This document shows, piece after piece, positions 33,151-41,967 of a stretch of DNA of 64,000 bases. Source of the DNA: Isoptericola sp044389085 (GTDB lineage: Bacteria; Actinomycetota; Actinomycetes; Actinomycetales; Cellulomonadaceae); the NCBI RefSeq assembly GCF_044389085.1, contig NZ_JBIRXP010000006.1, forward strand, positions 124,001 to 188,000, written 5' to 3'. Each line of letters starts with the position of its first letter. The stretch's first letter is position 1. The notes under the pieces were generated by a model, which searched no databases, had not been told where the DNA came from, and worked only from the letters and a program-made list of their open reading frames with translations. Position numbers and translations under genes: made by a program.

Positions 33151-34167
33151 TCAGAGCGGCGCGACCGTGCCGCGGAAGTGCTGCCGGCGTCGGCCGCCGT
33201 GCCAGCCGACGTACGTGAAGCCGTCGTCGTCCGGGGTCACGGCGACGTCCACGGTGCCGGGCAGCAGCACGGGCGAGGCGAACTCGACCGTCCACCGGTA
33301 GGCGTCGCCGCGGGCCTGCCCGACGTCCGCGAGGGCCCGCGCCGCCGTGTACATGCCGTGCGCGATGGCGCGCGGGAAGCCGAACGCCTTCGCCGACAGG
33401 GCCGAGAGGTGGATCGGGTTCCGGTCGCCCGAGACGGCGCCGTACGCACGGCCGGTGCCCGGGCCGAGCGCCCAGCGGCCGGTGGGCAGCGGCGGCGTCC
33501 ACGTGCCCGCGGGGGCGCGGTCCTCCGCGCCCTCGGGTTCGCCCGCCTCGTCCGCCGGGCTCGCCGTCCAGGGCAGGTGGAAGCCCTTGGCGAGGTACGT
33601 CGACACGCCCCGCCACACGGGAGCGGCCCCCGGGTCGGCCTCGCGGCGCACCTCCGCGACGAGGTCCACCTGCACGCCGCGCTTGTGCGGGCGCAGGTGC
33701 TCGGCCCACGCGCGCACCTCGAGCACGTCGCCCAGGAGGACCGGGCCCCGCAGCTCGACGGCGTTCGCCAGGTGCACCATGCCCAGCAGCGGCAGCGGGA
33801 AGTCGCTGCGCACCATGACCGCCGTCGCCAGGGGGAAGGCGAGCACGTGCAGGTACCCCGCCGGCAGGACGTCGGTGACGGGCTCGTGCAGCAGCCGCTG
33901 GTAGTCGTGCAGGTGGTGCGCGAGGTCCGCCGTCGGCACGCCGGTGACGCGGTAGGCGACGTCGGGCAGGGTCAGGGGAGCGGCCTCCCCCTCGACCTCC
34001 GACCGGCCCTGGCCGATGACCGGCAGCCCCGGCATCGCACGCCCCGCGGCGATGCGGCCGGAGGCGGCGGCGCCGCGTGCGTACAGGCCGCCGAGCCCCG
34101 GCAGGGTCGGGAGGGTCTCGACGCGCAACGGGTCGCCGGCGCTGGTGGCCGACGCGGCCGCCGTCAC
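33151..34167 (-). CDS. MaoC-type 3-hydroxyacyl-thioester dehydratase (HtdX-like)
   Basis: A 338-residue double hot-dog hydratase of fatty-acid metabolism. The hydratase-2 motif is seen near residue 245: SGDRNPIHLSALSAKAFGFP then RAIAHGMYTAARAL, with catalytic Asp and His. The N-terminal half is a degenerate hot-dog domain. The start is the GTG at 34167, overlapping the fabG stop by GTGA. Gene order MaoC-FabG4-FadA2 equals Rv0241c-Rv0242c-Rv0243 of M. tuberculosis, where Rv0241c is HtdX, so it is probably HtdX-like. It would hydrate trans-2-enoyl thioesters or do the reverse. Confidence 0.88.
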   Translation of the reverse strand: MTAAASATSAGDPLRVETLPTLPGLGGLYARGAAASGRIAAGRAMPGLPVIGQGRSEVEGEAAPLTLPDVAYRVTGVPTADLAHHLHDYQRLLHEPVTDVLPAGYLHVLAFPLATAVMVRSDFPLPLLGMVHLANAVELRGPVLLGDVLEVRAWAEHLRPHKRGVQVDLVAEVRREADPGAAPVWRGVSTYLAKGFHLPWTASPADEAGEPEGAEDRAPAGTWTPPLPTGRWALGPGTGRAYGAVSGDRNPIHLSALSAKAFGFPRAIAHGMYTAARALADVGQARGDAYRWTVEFASPVLLPGTVDVAVTPDDDGFTYVGWHGGRRRQHFRGTVAPL

Positions 34168-35522
34168 CGCCCCACCAGGTTCTGGCCGCAGACGCGCAGC
34201 ACCTGGCCGTTGACGCCGGCCGAGGCCGGCGAGGCGAGGAAGACGATCGCCTCGGCGACGTCGATCGGCCGGCCGCCCTGCTGCAGCGAGTTCAGGCGCC
34301 GGGCCACCTCGCGCGTGGCGAACGGGATCGACGCCGTCATCTCGGTCTCGATGAACCCGGGCGCGACGGCGTTCGCGGTGCCGCCCTGGGCCGCGGCCAG
34401 CGGGGCCGTGGCGCGGGTGTGGCCGATGACGCCGGCCTTGGAGTAGCCGTAGTTCGTCTGGCCCTTGTTGCCGGCGATGCCGGAGGTCGACGCGAGCGAG
34501 ACGATGTGCAGCCCGCCGACGCCGCCCTCCGTGCCGTCGAGCCCGAGCAGCTGGTCGTTGATCCGCAGCTGCGCTTCGAGGTTGACGGCGATGACGGCGT
34601 CCCACTGGGCGGGCTTCATGTTGGCGAGCAGCTTGTCGCGCAGGATGCCCGCGTTGTGCACGACGATGTCGAGGCCGCCGTGGCGGCTGCGCGCGTGCTC
34701 GAGGATGCGCCGCCCGGCGTCGTCCGCCGTCACGTCGAGCTGCAGGGCCGTGCCGCCCACGGCGTTGGCGGTGCGGGCCAGGCCCTCGCCGGCGGCGGGG
34801 ACGTCCACGCACACCACGGTCGCGCCGTCGCGGGCGAGCGTCCGCGCGATCGCCGCGCCGATGCCCCGGGCCGCGCCGGTGACGACGGCGACCTTCCCGG
34901 CCAGCGGCCGGTCCCAGTCCTCGGGCAGGACGGCGTCGGCCGGGCCGACGGGCAGCAGCTGGCCGTCCACGTACGCCGACCGGGCGGACAGGAAGAACCG
35001 CAGCGTCGCCAGCACGGACGTGCTGTCGACCGCCGCGCCGTCCGTGAGCACGATCCCGTTGCCGGTGGCGCCGGCGCGCAGCTCCTTGGCGAGCGAGCGG
35101 AGGAAGCCGTCGACGCCGTCGCGTGCCGCGGCGAGCGCCGGGCCGTCGCCGTCGGCGGCCGCGCGCGAGACGGTGACGACGCGCCCGTTGGTGGCGAGGC
35201 GGCGCAGGACGGAGCCCACGGCCAGGACGGCCGGGGAGACGTCGGTCGGCCGGCCCACCTCGGTGAGCACCAGCAGCACCGCGCCCCAGCGGACGTCGTC
35301 GGTGGGCTGGCGGCGGACGTCGAGGCCCCAGTCGAGCAGCTGCTTGGCGAGGGTGTCCGCGTCGCCGGTGGAGGCGTCGTCGGAGACGACGAGCACGGGC
35401 CCCACGGTGAGGGGGTCGCCCGCACGGAAGCGACGCAGGATCGCCGGGCGCGGGAGGCCCAGCTTCTTCGCGAGGGTCTTGGTGAAGCCGGAGTTGACGG
35501 CCTTGGTGTAGGAGTCGGTCAT
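34164..35522 (-). CDS. fabG4: 3-oxoacyl-thioester reductase, FabG4 (high-molecular-weight FabG)
   Basis: A 452-residue SDR enzyme, about twice the size of ordinary FabG and equal to mycobacterial FabG4. The N-terminal 200 residues are a degenerate flavodoxin-like Rossmann domain. The C-terminal domain has AVVTGAARGIGAAIARTLA, the NAG motif in VVHNAGILRDK, catalytic Ser and YGYSKAG, and PGFIETEM. FabG4 enzymes use NADH and act on CoA thioesters. The ATG at 35522 follows the thiolase stop by 16 bp in one operon. Confidence 0.92.
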   Translation of the reverse strand: MTDSYTKAVNSGFTKTLAKKLGLPRPAILRRFRAGDPLTVGPVLVVSDDASTGDADTLAKQLLDWGLDVRRQPTDDVRWGAVLLVLTEVGRPTDVSPAVLAVGSVLRRLATNGRVVTVSRAAADGDGPALAAARDGVDGFLRSLAKELRAGATGNGIVLTDGAAVDSTSVLATLRFFLSARSAYVDGQLLPVGPADAVLPEDWDRPLAGKVAVVTGAARGIGAAIARTLARDGATVVCVDVPAAGEGLARTANAVGGTALQLDVTADDAGRRILEHARSRHGGLDIVVHNAGILRDKLLANMKPAQWDAVIAVNLEAQLRINDQLLGLDGTEGGVGGLHIVSLASTSGIAGNKGQTNYGYSKAGVIGHTRATAPLAAAQGGTANAVAPGFIETEMTASIPFATREVARRLNSLQQGGRPIDVAEAIVFLASPASAGVNGQVLRVCGQNLVGR

Positions 35523-35538
35523 CTCGTTCCTCTCCCGA

Positions 35539-36924
35539 TCAGACGGACTCGACGACGGCGGTGGCACCGAGGCCGCCCGCGGCGCACACGGAGATCAGGG
35601 CGCGCGCCGGCTTGCCGGTCTCGGCGGTCTTGGTGGCGACGAGCTTGGCGGCGGTGGCGAGGATGCGGCCCCCGGTGGCGGCGAACGGGTGGCCCGCGGC
35701 CAGCGAGGAGCCGTTGACGTTGAGCTTCTCCCGGTCGACGCTCCCCAGCGGCGCGTCGAGCCCGAGCTCCGTCTTGCAGTAGTCGGCGTCCTCCCAGGCG
35801 GCCAGCGTCGTCAGGACGGTCGAGGCGAACGCCTCGTGGATCTCGAAGAAGTCGAAGTCGCCGAGGGTGAGGCCGTTGCGGGCCAGCAGGCGCGGCACGG
35901 CGTGCACGGGTGCCATGAGCAGCCCGTCGTGGCCGTGCACGAAGTCCACGGCGGCGGTCTCGGCGTCCACGAGACGCGCGAGCACGGGCAGGTCGCGCTC
36001 GGCGGCCCACGCGGCCGAGGACAGCAGCACGGTGGAGGCGCCGTCGGTCAGCGGCGTCGAGTTGCCGGCGGTCATGGTGGGCTCGGCGGGCTCCGCGAGG
36101 CCGCGGCCGAACACCGGCTTGAGCTTGGCGAGCTTCTCCAGCGAGGTGTCGGCGCGCAGGTTGTCGTCGCGGGTCAGGCCGCGGAACGGGGTGACGAGGT
36201 CGTCGAAGAAGCCGGCGTCCCACGCGGCGGCGAGGTGCTGGTGGCTGGCGAGCGCGATCTCGTCCTGCGCAGCGCGGGAGATGCCCCAGCGTGCGGTCGT
36301 GATCGCCTGGTGCTCGCCCATCGACAGCCCCGTCCGCGGCTCGTCGGTGGCGGGGGTGAGGGGCTTGAGGTCGGACGGGCGGACCTTGGCGAAGGCCTTG
36401 AGCCGTCCCTGGAGCGTCTTGGCGTGCGACGCGTCGAGGAGCGCGCGGCGCAGCCCCTCGCTCACGGCGACCGGGGCGTCGGACACGGTGTCGGTGCCGC
36501 CGGCGATCGCCGACTCGATCTGGCCGAGGCGGATCTTGTTCGCCACGGTGATCGCGGCCTCGAGGCCGGTGGCGCAGGCCTGCTGCAGGTCGAAGGCGGG
36601 CGTCTGCGGGGACAGGGAGGAGCCGAGCACGGACTCGCGGACCAGGTTGAAGTCCCGCGAGTGCTTGAGGACGGCGCCGCCGACGACCTCCCCGATCCGC
36701 TCGCCCTGCAGGCCGTAGCGGGCGACGAGACCCTCGAGGGCGGCGGTGAACATCTCCTGGTTGGAGGCGTCGGCGTACTTCTTGCCCGCGCGCGAGAACG
36801 GGATGCGGTTGCCGCCCACGATCACGGCGTCACGCACGCCCGCGGGGGCGGACGGGTTCGCGGCGCGGGCGGTGGTCCGGGACGTGCTCCGGGAGGAGCC
36901 GTCGGAGGGCTTGCGTGTAGCCAC
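35539..36924 (-). CDS. Acetyl-CoA acetyltransferase/3-ketoacyl-CoA thiolase (FadA2-like)
   Basis: A 461-residue thiolase: the last step of beta-oxidation, or acetoacetyl-CoA formation. Nucleophile Cys in FDLQQACATGLEAA, His in FFEIHEAFAS, the second Cys in ISVCAAGGLG, and GHPFAATGGR are all present. The longer length and N-terminal region match the FadA2/FadI type. The start is a GTG with AAGGATC 6 nt upstream. It is first in the FadA2-FabG4-MaoC operon and divergent from a TetR. Confidence 0.92.
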   Translation of the reverse strand: MATRKPSDGSSRSTSRTTARAANPSAPAGVRDAVIVGGNRIPFSRAGKKYADASNQEMFTAALEGLVARYGLQGERIGEVVGGAVLKHSRDFNLVRESVLGSSLSPQTPAFDLQQACATGLEAAITVANKIRLGQIESAIAGGTDTVSDAPVAVSEGLRRALLDASHAKTLQGRLKAFAKVRPSDLKPLTPATDEPRTGLSMGEHQAITTARWGISRAAQDEIALASHQHLAAAWDAGFFDDLVTPFRGLTRDDNLRADTSLEKLAKLKPVFGRGLAEPAEPTMTAGNSTPLTDGASTVLLSSAAWAAERDLPVLARLVDAETAAVDFVHGHDGLLMAPVHAVPRLLARNGLTLGDFDFFEIHEAFASTVLTTLAAWEDADYCKTELGLDAPLGSVDREKLNVNGSSLAAGHPFAATGGRILATAAKLVATKTAETGKPARALISVCAAGGLGATAVVESV

Positions 36925-36947
36925 AGATAGATCCTTCACTCCGTCGG

Positions 36948-36971
36948 TCAGGTAGGACTCACAGTACCTGA
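36948..36971. promoter_or_regulatory. Inverted repeat between divergent lipid-oxidation operons
   Basis: TCAGGTA (36948-36954) and TACCTGA (36965-36971), a 7-bp perfect inverted repeat with a 10-bp spacer. It is followed by a GATACT -10-like box (36970-36975) for the plus strand. It is the best operator candidate for the adjacent TetR. Confidence 0.5.
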
Positions 36972-37010
36972 TACTCTCAGTCCCGTGAGACGAGTCACAA
37001 GGTGCGGCCG

Positions 37011-37799
37011 ATGACGGCCGCAGGGCAGCAGCTCGACGGACGCTCGACCCTCGATGGTCGTTCCACGCGATGGGACGACCATCGTGCCGCGCGGCGGGCA
37101 CAGCTCGTCAACGCGGCGCGCAAGGCGGTGCACCGTGGCGGTCCCGGGGTCTCGATGGACGAGATCGCGGGCGAGGCGGGCACGTCCAAGTCGATCGTCT
37201 ACCGGTACTTCGAGGACAAGGCGGGGCTGCGCCTCGCCGTGGCCGCGCACGTCGTCGCGACGATGCACGACGCGCTCCGGGAGGCGGCCGAGGCCGCGCC
37301 CACCCCGCACGCCGCGCTGCGCGCCATGGTCCGCGTGTACCTGGAGATGATCGAGCACTCGCCGAACGTCTACTGGTTCGTCACCCGCACGGCCATCGGC
37401 GGCAACGAGCCTGCGCCCGGTGCCGCCGGCACCGGTCAGGCCGAGGCGCTCGGTGCCTACCTCGACTCCGTGATCGAGCTGGTCGCGGAGCCGTTCGCCA
37501 GGGCCGTCCAGGTGCCGCCGGCGCTCGCCGCGGCGTGGGCGGCCGGCGCCGTCGGCTTCGTGCGCGGCGCCGGCGAGTGGTGGCTCGGCCACGGTGCCGC
37601 GCCCGGCGGCCCCGACCGCCTCACCCGGGAGGAGCTCACCGAGAAGGTGACGCTCTGGCTGTGGACCGGCCCCGTGGGCGTCCTCCACCACGAGGGCGAC
37701 CCCGAGGGCCACCACGAGGGCACGGCGCTGCTCGACCCCTCCGGCCCCTCCCGTCCCTTCGAGACCTCCAACCCCGCACAACCGCAGGAGAAGCGATGA
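37011..37799 (+). CDS. TetR-family regulator of the fatty-acid oxidation cluster
   Basis: A 262-residue repressor, with the helix-turn-helix at about residues 45-73 (SMDEIAGEAGTSKSIVYRYFEDKAGLR) after an unusually long N-terminal tail. The C-terminal tail is rich in Pro, Gly and His. The ATG at 37011 has AAGG 8 nt upstream; a GTG at 37002 is possible. Its stop overlaps the acyl-CoA dehydrogenase start (ATGA), and it is divergent from the thiolase operon, so it probably senses an acyl-CoA and controls both. Confidence 0.9.
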   Translation: MTAAGQQLDGRSTLDGRSTRWDDHRAARRAQLVNAARKAVHRGGPGVSMDEIAGEAGTSKSIVYRYFEDKAGLRLAVAAHVVATMHDALREAAEAAPTPHAALRAMVRVYLEMIEHSPNVYWFVTRTAIGGNEPAPGAAGTGQAEALGAYLDSVIELVAEPFARAVQVPPALAAAWAAGAVGFVRGAGEWWLGHGAAPGGPDRLTREELTEKVTLWLWTGPVGVLHHEGDPEGHHEGTALLDPSGPSRPFETSNPAQPQEKR

Positions 37800-39889
37800 C
37801 CACGACGTCCGACCGTCCCGCGACGACGCAGGCCGCCGGCAGCGCGCCCGCCCCCAGGGCGACGCCGCGCGTCGACGTCGCCGGCCTGTCCGAGCAGCTG
37901 CTCGGCCGCTGGCCGGAGTGGCGCCGGTACGCCCGCGAGCGCTCGACCGACCCGACCTTCTGGAAGGACGAGTCGCTGTCGATGGACGAGCACCGCGAGC
38001 GCGTGCTCGAGCAGATGAAGCTGCTCGCGGCCGACGAGAAGCACCAGGTGTGGCTCGGGTACCCGGCACGCCTCGGCGGGGCCGACGCCCCCGGCGCGAA
38101 CCTGGCGGGCTTCGAGGAGCTCGCCGTGGCCGACCCGTCGCTGCAGATCAAGGCGGGCGTCCAGTGGGGCCTGTTCGGCTCGGCCATCCTGCACCTGGGC
38201 ACGCCGGAGCAGCAGGACCGCCTGCTGCCCGGCGCCATGGACCTGTCCGTGCCCGGCGCGTTCGCGATGACGGAGATCGGGCACGGCTCGGACGTCGCGT
38301 CGGTGGCCACCACGGCCACCTACGACCCCGAGACGGAGGAGTTCGAGATCCACACGCCGTTCCGCGCGGCGTGGAAGGAGTTCCTCGGCAACGCGGCCGT
38401 GCACGCCACGGCGGCCACCGTCTTCGCGCAGCTCATCACGAACGGCGTCAACCACGGCGTGCACTGCTTCTACGTGCCGGTGCGCGACCCGGAGACGATG
38501 GAGTTCCTGCCCGGGATCAGCGGGCACGACGACGGCCTCAAGGGCGGCCTGCGCGGCGTCGACAACGGGCGTCTCGCGTTCGACCACGTCCGCATCCCCC
38601 GCACGGACCTGCTGGCGCGCTACGGCGCGGTCGCCCCGGACGGCACCTACTCGTCCTCGATCGACAGCCCCGGCCGTCGCTTCTTCACCATGCTCGGCTC
38701 GCTGGTGCAGGGCCGCGTCTCCCTGGACGGCGCGGCGTCGACCGCGTCCAAGCTGGGGCTCGCCATCGCCGTGAAGTACGGCGCCGAGCGCCGCCAGTTC
38801 ACCTCGTCGTCGCCGATCGAGGAGACGGTGCTGCTGGACTATGCGACGCACCGCCGCCGCCTGTTCCCGCGCATCGCCGAGACGTACGCGACGCACTTCG
38901 CGCACGACCGCCTGCTCGACCTGTTCGACGACGTCTTCTCCGGCGAGAAGGACACCCCGGAGAACCGCGAGGACCTCGAGACGATGGCGGCGGCGCTCAA
39001 GGCGACGTCGACCACGTTCGTGCTCGAGACGCTGCAGGAGGCCCGCGTGGCCTGCGGCGGCGCCGGCTTCATCACCGAGAACCGCATCACGAGCCTGCAC
39101 CACGACATGGACGTGTACGCCACGTTCGAGGGCGACAACACGGTGCTGCTGCAGCTCGTGGCCAAGCGGCTCGTGGGCGACTACGCGAAGGAGCTCAAGG
39201 GCAGCACGTCGACCCCGGCCGGCATCGCGCGGTTCGTCGTCGACCGCGCCGCGGACGCCGCCCTGCACCGCACCGGCCTGCGCCGGGCCGGTCAGGCCCT
39301 CGCCGACGTCGGCGACCCGCGTCGCGCCGCCGGCCACCTGCGCGACGCCGAGACGCAGCGCGAGCTGCTGGCCGACCGGGTCGCGACCCTGGTCGAGGAC
39401 GTCGCCATGGCGCTGCGCCCGGCCCAGAAGGCCGACCCGGTGACGGCCGCCCGCATCTTCGACGAGAACCAGGTGCAGCTCGTCGAGGCCGCCCGGGCGC
39501 ACGCCGACCTGCTGCGCTGGTCGGCCTTCACCGACGCGCTCGATCAGGTCGCGGACCCGGGCACCCGCCGGGTGCTGACCTGGGTGCGTGACGTCTTCGG
39601 GCTCACGCTCATCGAGCGCAACCTCGCCTGGTACCTCCTGAACGGCAGGCTGTCGGTGCAGCGGGCGCGGACCGTGACGTCGTACGTCGACCGGCTGCTC
39701 GACCGGCTGCGCCCGCACGCCGTCGACCTCGTCGACGCCTGGGGGTACGGCCCGGACCACCTGCGCGCGGTCATCGCGTCGGGCATCGAGGCCGAGCGCC
39801 AGGACGAGGCCCGGGCGTACTACGCGCAGCAGCGCGCCGACGGCACGGCCCCGGTCAGCGAGAAGGCGCTGAAGAAGCAGAAGCGCTGA
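37796..39889 (+). CDS. Acyl-CoA dehydrogenase/oxidase (FadE5-like, long form)
   Basis: A 697-residue FAD enzyme for the first step of fatty-acid beta-oxidation. FAMTEIGHGSDVASV is the acyl-CoA/FAD-binding segment. The catalytic Glu lies in YATFEGDNTVLLQLVAKRL, a motif shared with peroxisomal-type acyl-CoA oxidases. The C-terminal 200 residues form an extra helical domain, also as in oxidases. Whether electrons go to ETF or to oxygen cannot be told. The context (thiolase, FabG4, MaoC, TetR) parallels FadE5 in M. tuberculosis. It ends in basic KKQKR. Confidence 0.9.
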   Translation: MTTTSDRPATTQAAGSAPAPRATPRVDVAGLSEQLLGRWPEWRRYARERSTDPTFWKDESLSMDEHRERVLEQMKLLAADEKHQVWLGYPARLGGADAPGANLAGFEELAVADPSLQIKAGVQWGLFGSAILHLGTPEQQDRLLPGAMDLSVPGAFAMTEIGHGSDVASVATTATYDPETEEFEIHTPFRAAWKEFLGNAAVHATAATVFAQLITNGVNHGVHCFYVPVRDPETMEFLPGISGHDDGLKGGLRGVDNGRLAFDHVRIPRTDLLARYGAVAPDGTYSSSIDSPGRRFFTMLGSLVQGRVSLDGAASTASKLGLAIAVKYGAERRQFTSSSPIEETVLLDYATHRRRLFPRIAETYATHFAHDRLLDLFDDVFSGEKDTPENREDLETMAAALKATSTTFVLETLQEARVACGGAGFITENRITSLHHDMDVYATFEGDNTVLLQLVAKRLVGDYAKELKGSTSTPAGIARFVVDRAADAALHRTGLRRAGQALADVGDPRRAAGHLRDAETQRELLADRVATLVEDVAMALRPAQKADPVTAARIFDENQVQLVEAARAHADLLRWSAFTDALDQVADPGTRRVLTWVRDVFGLTLIERNLAWYLLNGRLSVQRARTVTSYVDRLLDRLRPHAVDLVDAWGYGPDHLRAVIASGIEAERQDEARAYYAQQRADGTAPVSEKALKKQKR

Positions 39890-39899
39890 CGCCCTGACG

Positions 39900-39942
39900 A
39901 CAGGGGGCACGGACCGCACCCGGTGCGGTCTGTGCCCCCTGT
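39900..39942 (+). terminator. Strong terminator hairpin after the acyl-CoA dehydrogenase
   Basis: Arms 39900-39919 and 39923-39942 pair over 20 bp (one G-U) around a CCG loop. It begins 11 bp after the stop codon. Confidence 0.75.
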
Positions 39943-39988
39943 GTCGTACTGGTGCGTCGTACGGGTGTGTCGTGCAGTGGCGTCGTGC
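39943..39988. repeat. 13-bp periodic tandem repeat
   Basis: GTCGTAC/GTCGTGC occurs at 39943, 39956, 39969 and 39982, exactly every 13 bp, with degenerate bases between (core GTGYGTCGTRC). It follows the terminator directly and precedes the end of a minus-strand gene. Confidence 0.6.
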
Positions 39989-40024
39989 GGTGCGTCCGTG
40001 CCGCACCGATCTCGGGCGGGCGCC

Positions 40025-40348
40025 TCAGGCGGCTGCGGGCGTCGGCTCGCCCGCGCGCACCGGTTGCGGGTACTCCTCGACGGCGGCGGGCCGCGGCCCG
40101 AGCGCCTCGGCGGGCGCCGGCACGGCGTCCTCGGCCGGCTGCTCGTCCCGCAGCGGCAGCCCGAGGGTGACGGTGGCCGGCCGGGCGACGCGCGGCGCCG
40201 GCACGGCGAGCGCCACCGCTGCCGCGCCACCGAGCCCGGCCACGACGGCGGCCCACGCCACCCAGGTCCACCCCAGCGCCGCCGACGCGCCCAGCAGCGC
40301 GCCGTCCACGACCCCGACGACGAGCCCGACGACGAGCACTCGTCTCAT
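40025..40348 (-). CDS. Small membrane protein, unknown function
   Basis: A 107-residue protein with two hydrophobic helices (about residues 3-25 and 28-50) and a 55-residue Pro/Ala/Glu-rich cytoplasmic or extracellular tail. The start is well supported: ATG at 40348 with GGGAGG 7 nt upstream. No family recognised. Confidence 0.65.
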   Translation of the reverse strand: MRRVLVVGLVVGVVDGALLGASAALGWTWVAWAAVVAGLGGAAAVALAVPAPRVARPATVTLGLPLRDEQPAEDAVPAPAEALGPRPAAVEEYPQPVRAGEPTPAAA

Positions 40349-40446
40349 GCCTACCTCCCACGGTCCGCCTCATCCGTGCCTCTCCAGGAGACGACACGAC
40401 GGCCGGTCGTGCATCTGCTGGGCGGAGGGTGCAGGTCACAGGTGGG

Positions 40447-41022
40447 TCACGGTCGTCGGTCGTGACCCCCGGTGCTCCAGGCGGGTGCGGGTGCGCCGTG
40501 CGACGCCGGCGGGTCGACGTGCCCGAGCAGCAGGGGCGAGGGGGCCGGGTCGAGCGTGGCGCGGAGCTGGTGGTGCATCTCCCCGGTGAGCCGCAGCGCC
40601 AGCTCGAACCGGAGCGGTGCCACGTGGTCGGCGTGGAGCCTGCCCCCGATCGCCGGGTGCGGGGAGAAGGCGAGCACCTCGTCCGCGCGGGGGTGGGTGC
40701 CGGCGTCGAGGACCTCCCGGCAAAGGTCCTCCAGGAGGAGGTCCGCCCGCCCGTCCGGGGAGTCGAGCTGGGTGTACATCTCGACGGCGGTGGACCAGCG
40801 GAGCTCGAGCGACCCCTCGATCGTGTCGAGGAACCACCAGCCCTCCAGGGACTCGAGGAAGACGTCGCCGAAGACGGTCGTGAAGCGGGGCGTCTTGCCG
40901 TGGACCCCCAGCCACGACCAGGACGCCAGCCCGTACGCGAACGCGCCGGGGGCGAAAGTTCTGAGCAGTTCCACGTGCGCATCAAACCACCTTGTGGTAA
41001 ACGACGAAACCCCCGGCTCCAC
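40447..41022 (-). CDS. DUF1851/Tdi1-C-terminal-like protein (putative immunity protein)
   Basis: A 191-residue soluble protein. The block FDAHVELLRTFAPGAFAYGL, FTTVFGDVFLESLEGWWFLD and GSLELRWSTAVEMYTQLDSP, then LAFSPHPAIGGRLHADHVAP, resembles the DUF1851/T6SS immunity Tdi1 C-terminal family. It starts with the GTG at 41022; a GTG at 40974 with AAGGTGG upstream is an alternative that would cut the conserved FDAH. No matching toxin or type VI machinery is nearby, so it may be an orphan immunity gene or have another role. Confidence 0.65.
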   Translation of the reverse strand: MEPGVSSFTTRWFDAHVELLRTFAPGAFAYGLASWSWLGVHGKTPRFTTVFGDVFLESLEGWWFLDTIEGSLELRWSTAVEMYTQLDSPDGRADLLLEDLCREVLDAGTHPRADEVLAFSPHPAIGGRLHADHVAPLRFELALRLTGEMHHQLRATLDPAPSPLLLGHVDPPASHGAPAPAWSTGGHDRRP

Positions 41023-41238
41023 CCGGCCTGCGCGTGGCTCTGCTCACGGACGAGGATCACCTGGTCGCGGTAGCGGTCAAGGATCTGGGGCCAAAGGTCA
41101 AGAACCGGTCATCCGTGCAGGTGGTGCGCGCGTCGGTCGCCAGGACGGAACTCTGCCTCCGCACCGTCCGTTGTCCCACGGGTGCCCCGAGGACCTCGGG
41201 CCCCTGCCCGCACGAGCCCCCGACCCGGAGGAACACCC

Positions 41239-41961
41239 ATGGAGACGCCCGCCGCGCTCAGGCGCGTCGACGCCCGGAGCGTCGCGATCACCGGACTCAC
41301 GACGCTCGCCTGGTACGCCGTGCCCGACGTCGTCGGGCCGCGGTGGGCGCGCGCCCTGGCCAAGGCGGGCGTTCTGGCCGGAGGGTTCGGCCTCGGGATG
41401 GTCGTCACCACCGAGGGCCGCTCCGTCGTCGAGGGCATCCGGGAGTCGCGGGACGAGGCCCGGGAGCTGCGCGACCTCGCGGACCGCATCAAGGCCCTGC
41501 CGCCTGAGGGGGCCGACGAGGAGGCCGACGAGGAGGCCGACGAGGACGGTCCCGGGGTCGCGGAGCCGGAGGGCGACGCCGCCGGGCGCACCCCGGACGC
41601 GCACGTGCCCGAGGACAACGTCCTGCTGGGCGACCCGGAGCTCGTCGACGGCGCCGACCCGCTGCCGGACCCCGTCGTGGCCGGCTCCGTGACGGCCGGG
41701 GCGATCGCCTTCGGGATCGCCGTCGCGGTGCTCGGGGAGAAGTGGGCCTACCGGCGCGGCGAGCGGTGGCGCGCGCAGGGGCGGCGGCTGCCGCACACGC
41801 GGGTCGGGCTGGTCCTCGGGGTGCTCGCCGCCGCGGCGACGGCCCTCGAACCGTCGGCGGCCGCAAGGCTCGCCGACGGCCAGTCCGACCAGCCTGCCGA
41901 CCAGACTGCCGACCAGACTGCCGACCGGTCCGGCGACGGGCCGGCCGCGGGTGCCCGCTAG
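41239..41961 (+). CDS. Membrane protein with acidic linker, unknown function
   Basis: A 240-residue protein: two hydrophobic segments near the N-terminus (about 17-33 and 42-58), a strongly acidic linker at about 90-140 (GADEEADEEADEDG), then two further hydrophobic segments (about 152-172 and 192-212) and a repetitive tail (QPADQTADQTADRSGD). The repeats EEAD and QTAD reflect short DNA duplications at about 41517-41544 and 41886-41930. The ATG at 41239 has CCGGAGGAA upstream. No family recognised. Confidence 0.7.
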   Translation: METPAALRRVDARSVAITGLTTLAWYAVPDVVGPRWARALAKAGVLAGGFGLGMVVTTEGRSVVEGIRESRDEARELRDLADRIKALPPEGADEEADEEADEDGPGVAEPEGDAAGRTPDAHVPEDNVLLGDPELVDGADPLPDPVVAGSVTAGAIAFGIAVAVLGEKWAYRRGERWRAQGRRLPHTRVGLVLGVLAAAATALEPSAAARLADGQSDQPADQTADQTADRSGDGPAAGAR

Positions 41962-41967
41962 CCCCCG

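Noticed and set aside
41023..41238. A short minus-strand frame reading VLDLWPQILDRYRDQVILVRE upstream of the DUF1851 gene
   Set aside because: It has no start codon after its bounding stop with a ribosome-binding site, and it is in a different frame from the DUF1851 gene. It may be a relic, but there is not enough to annotate.
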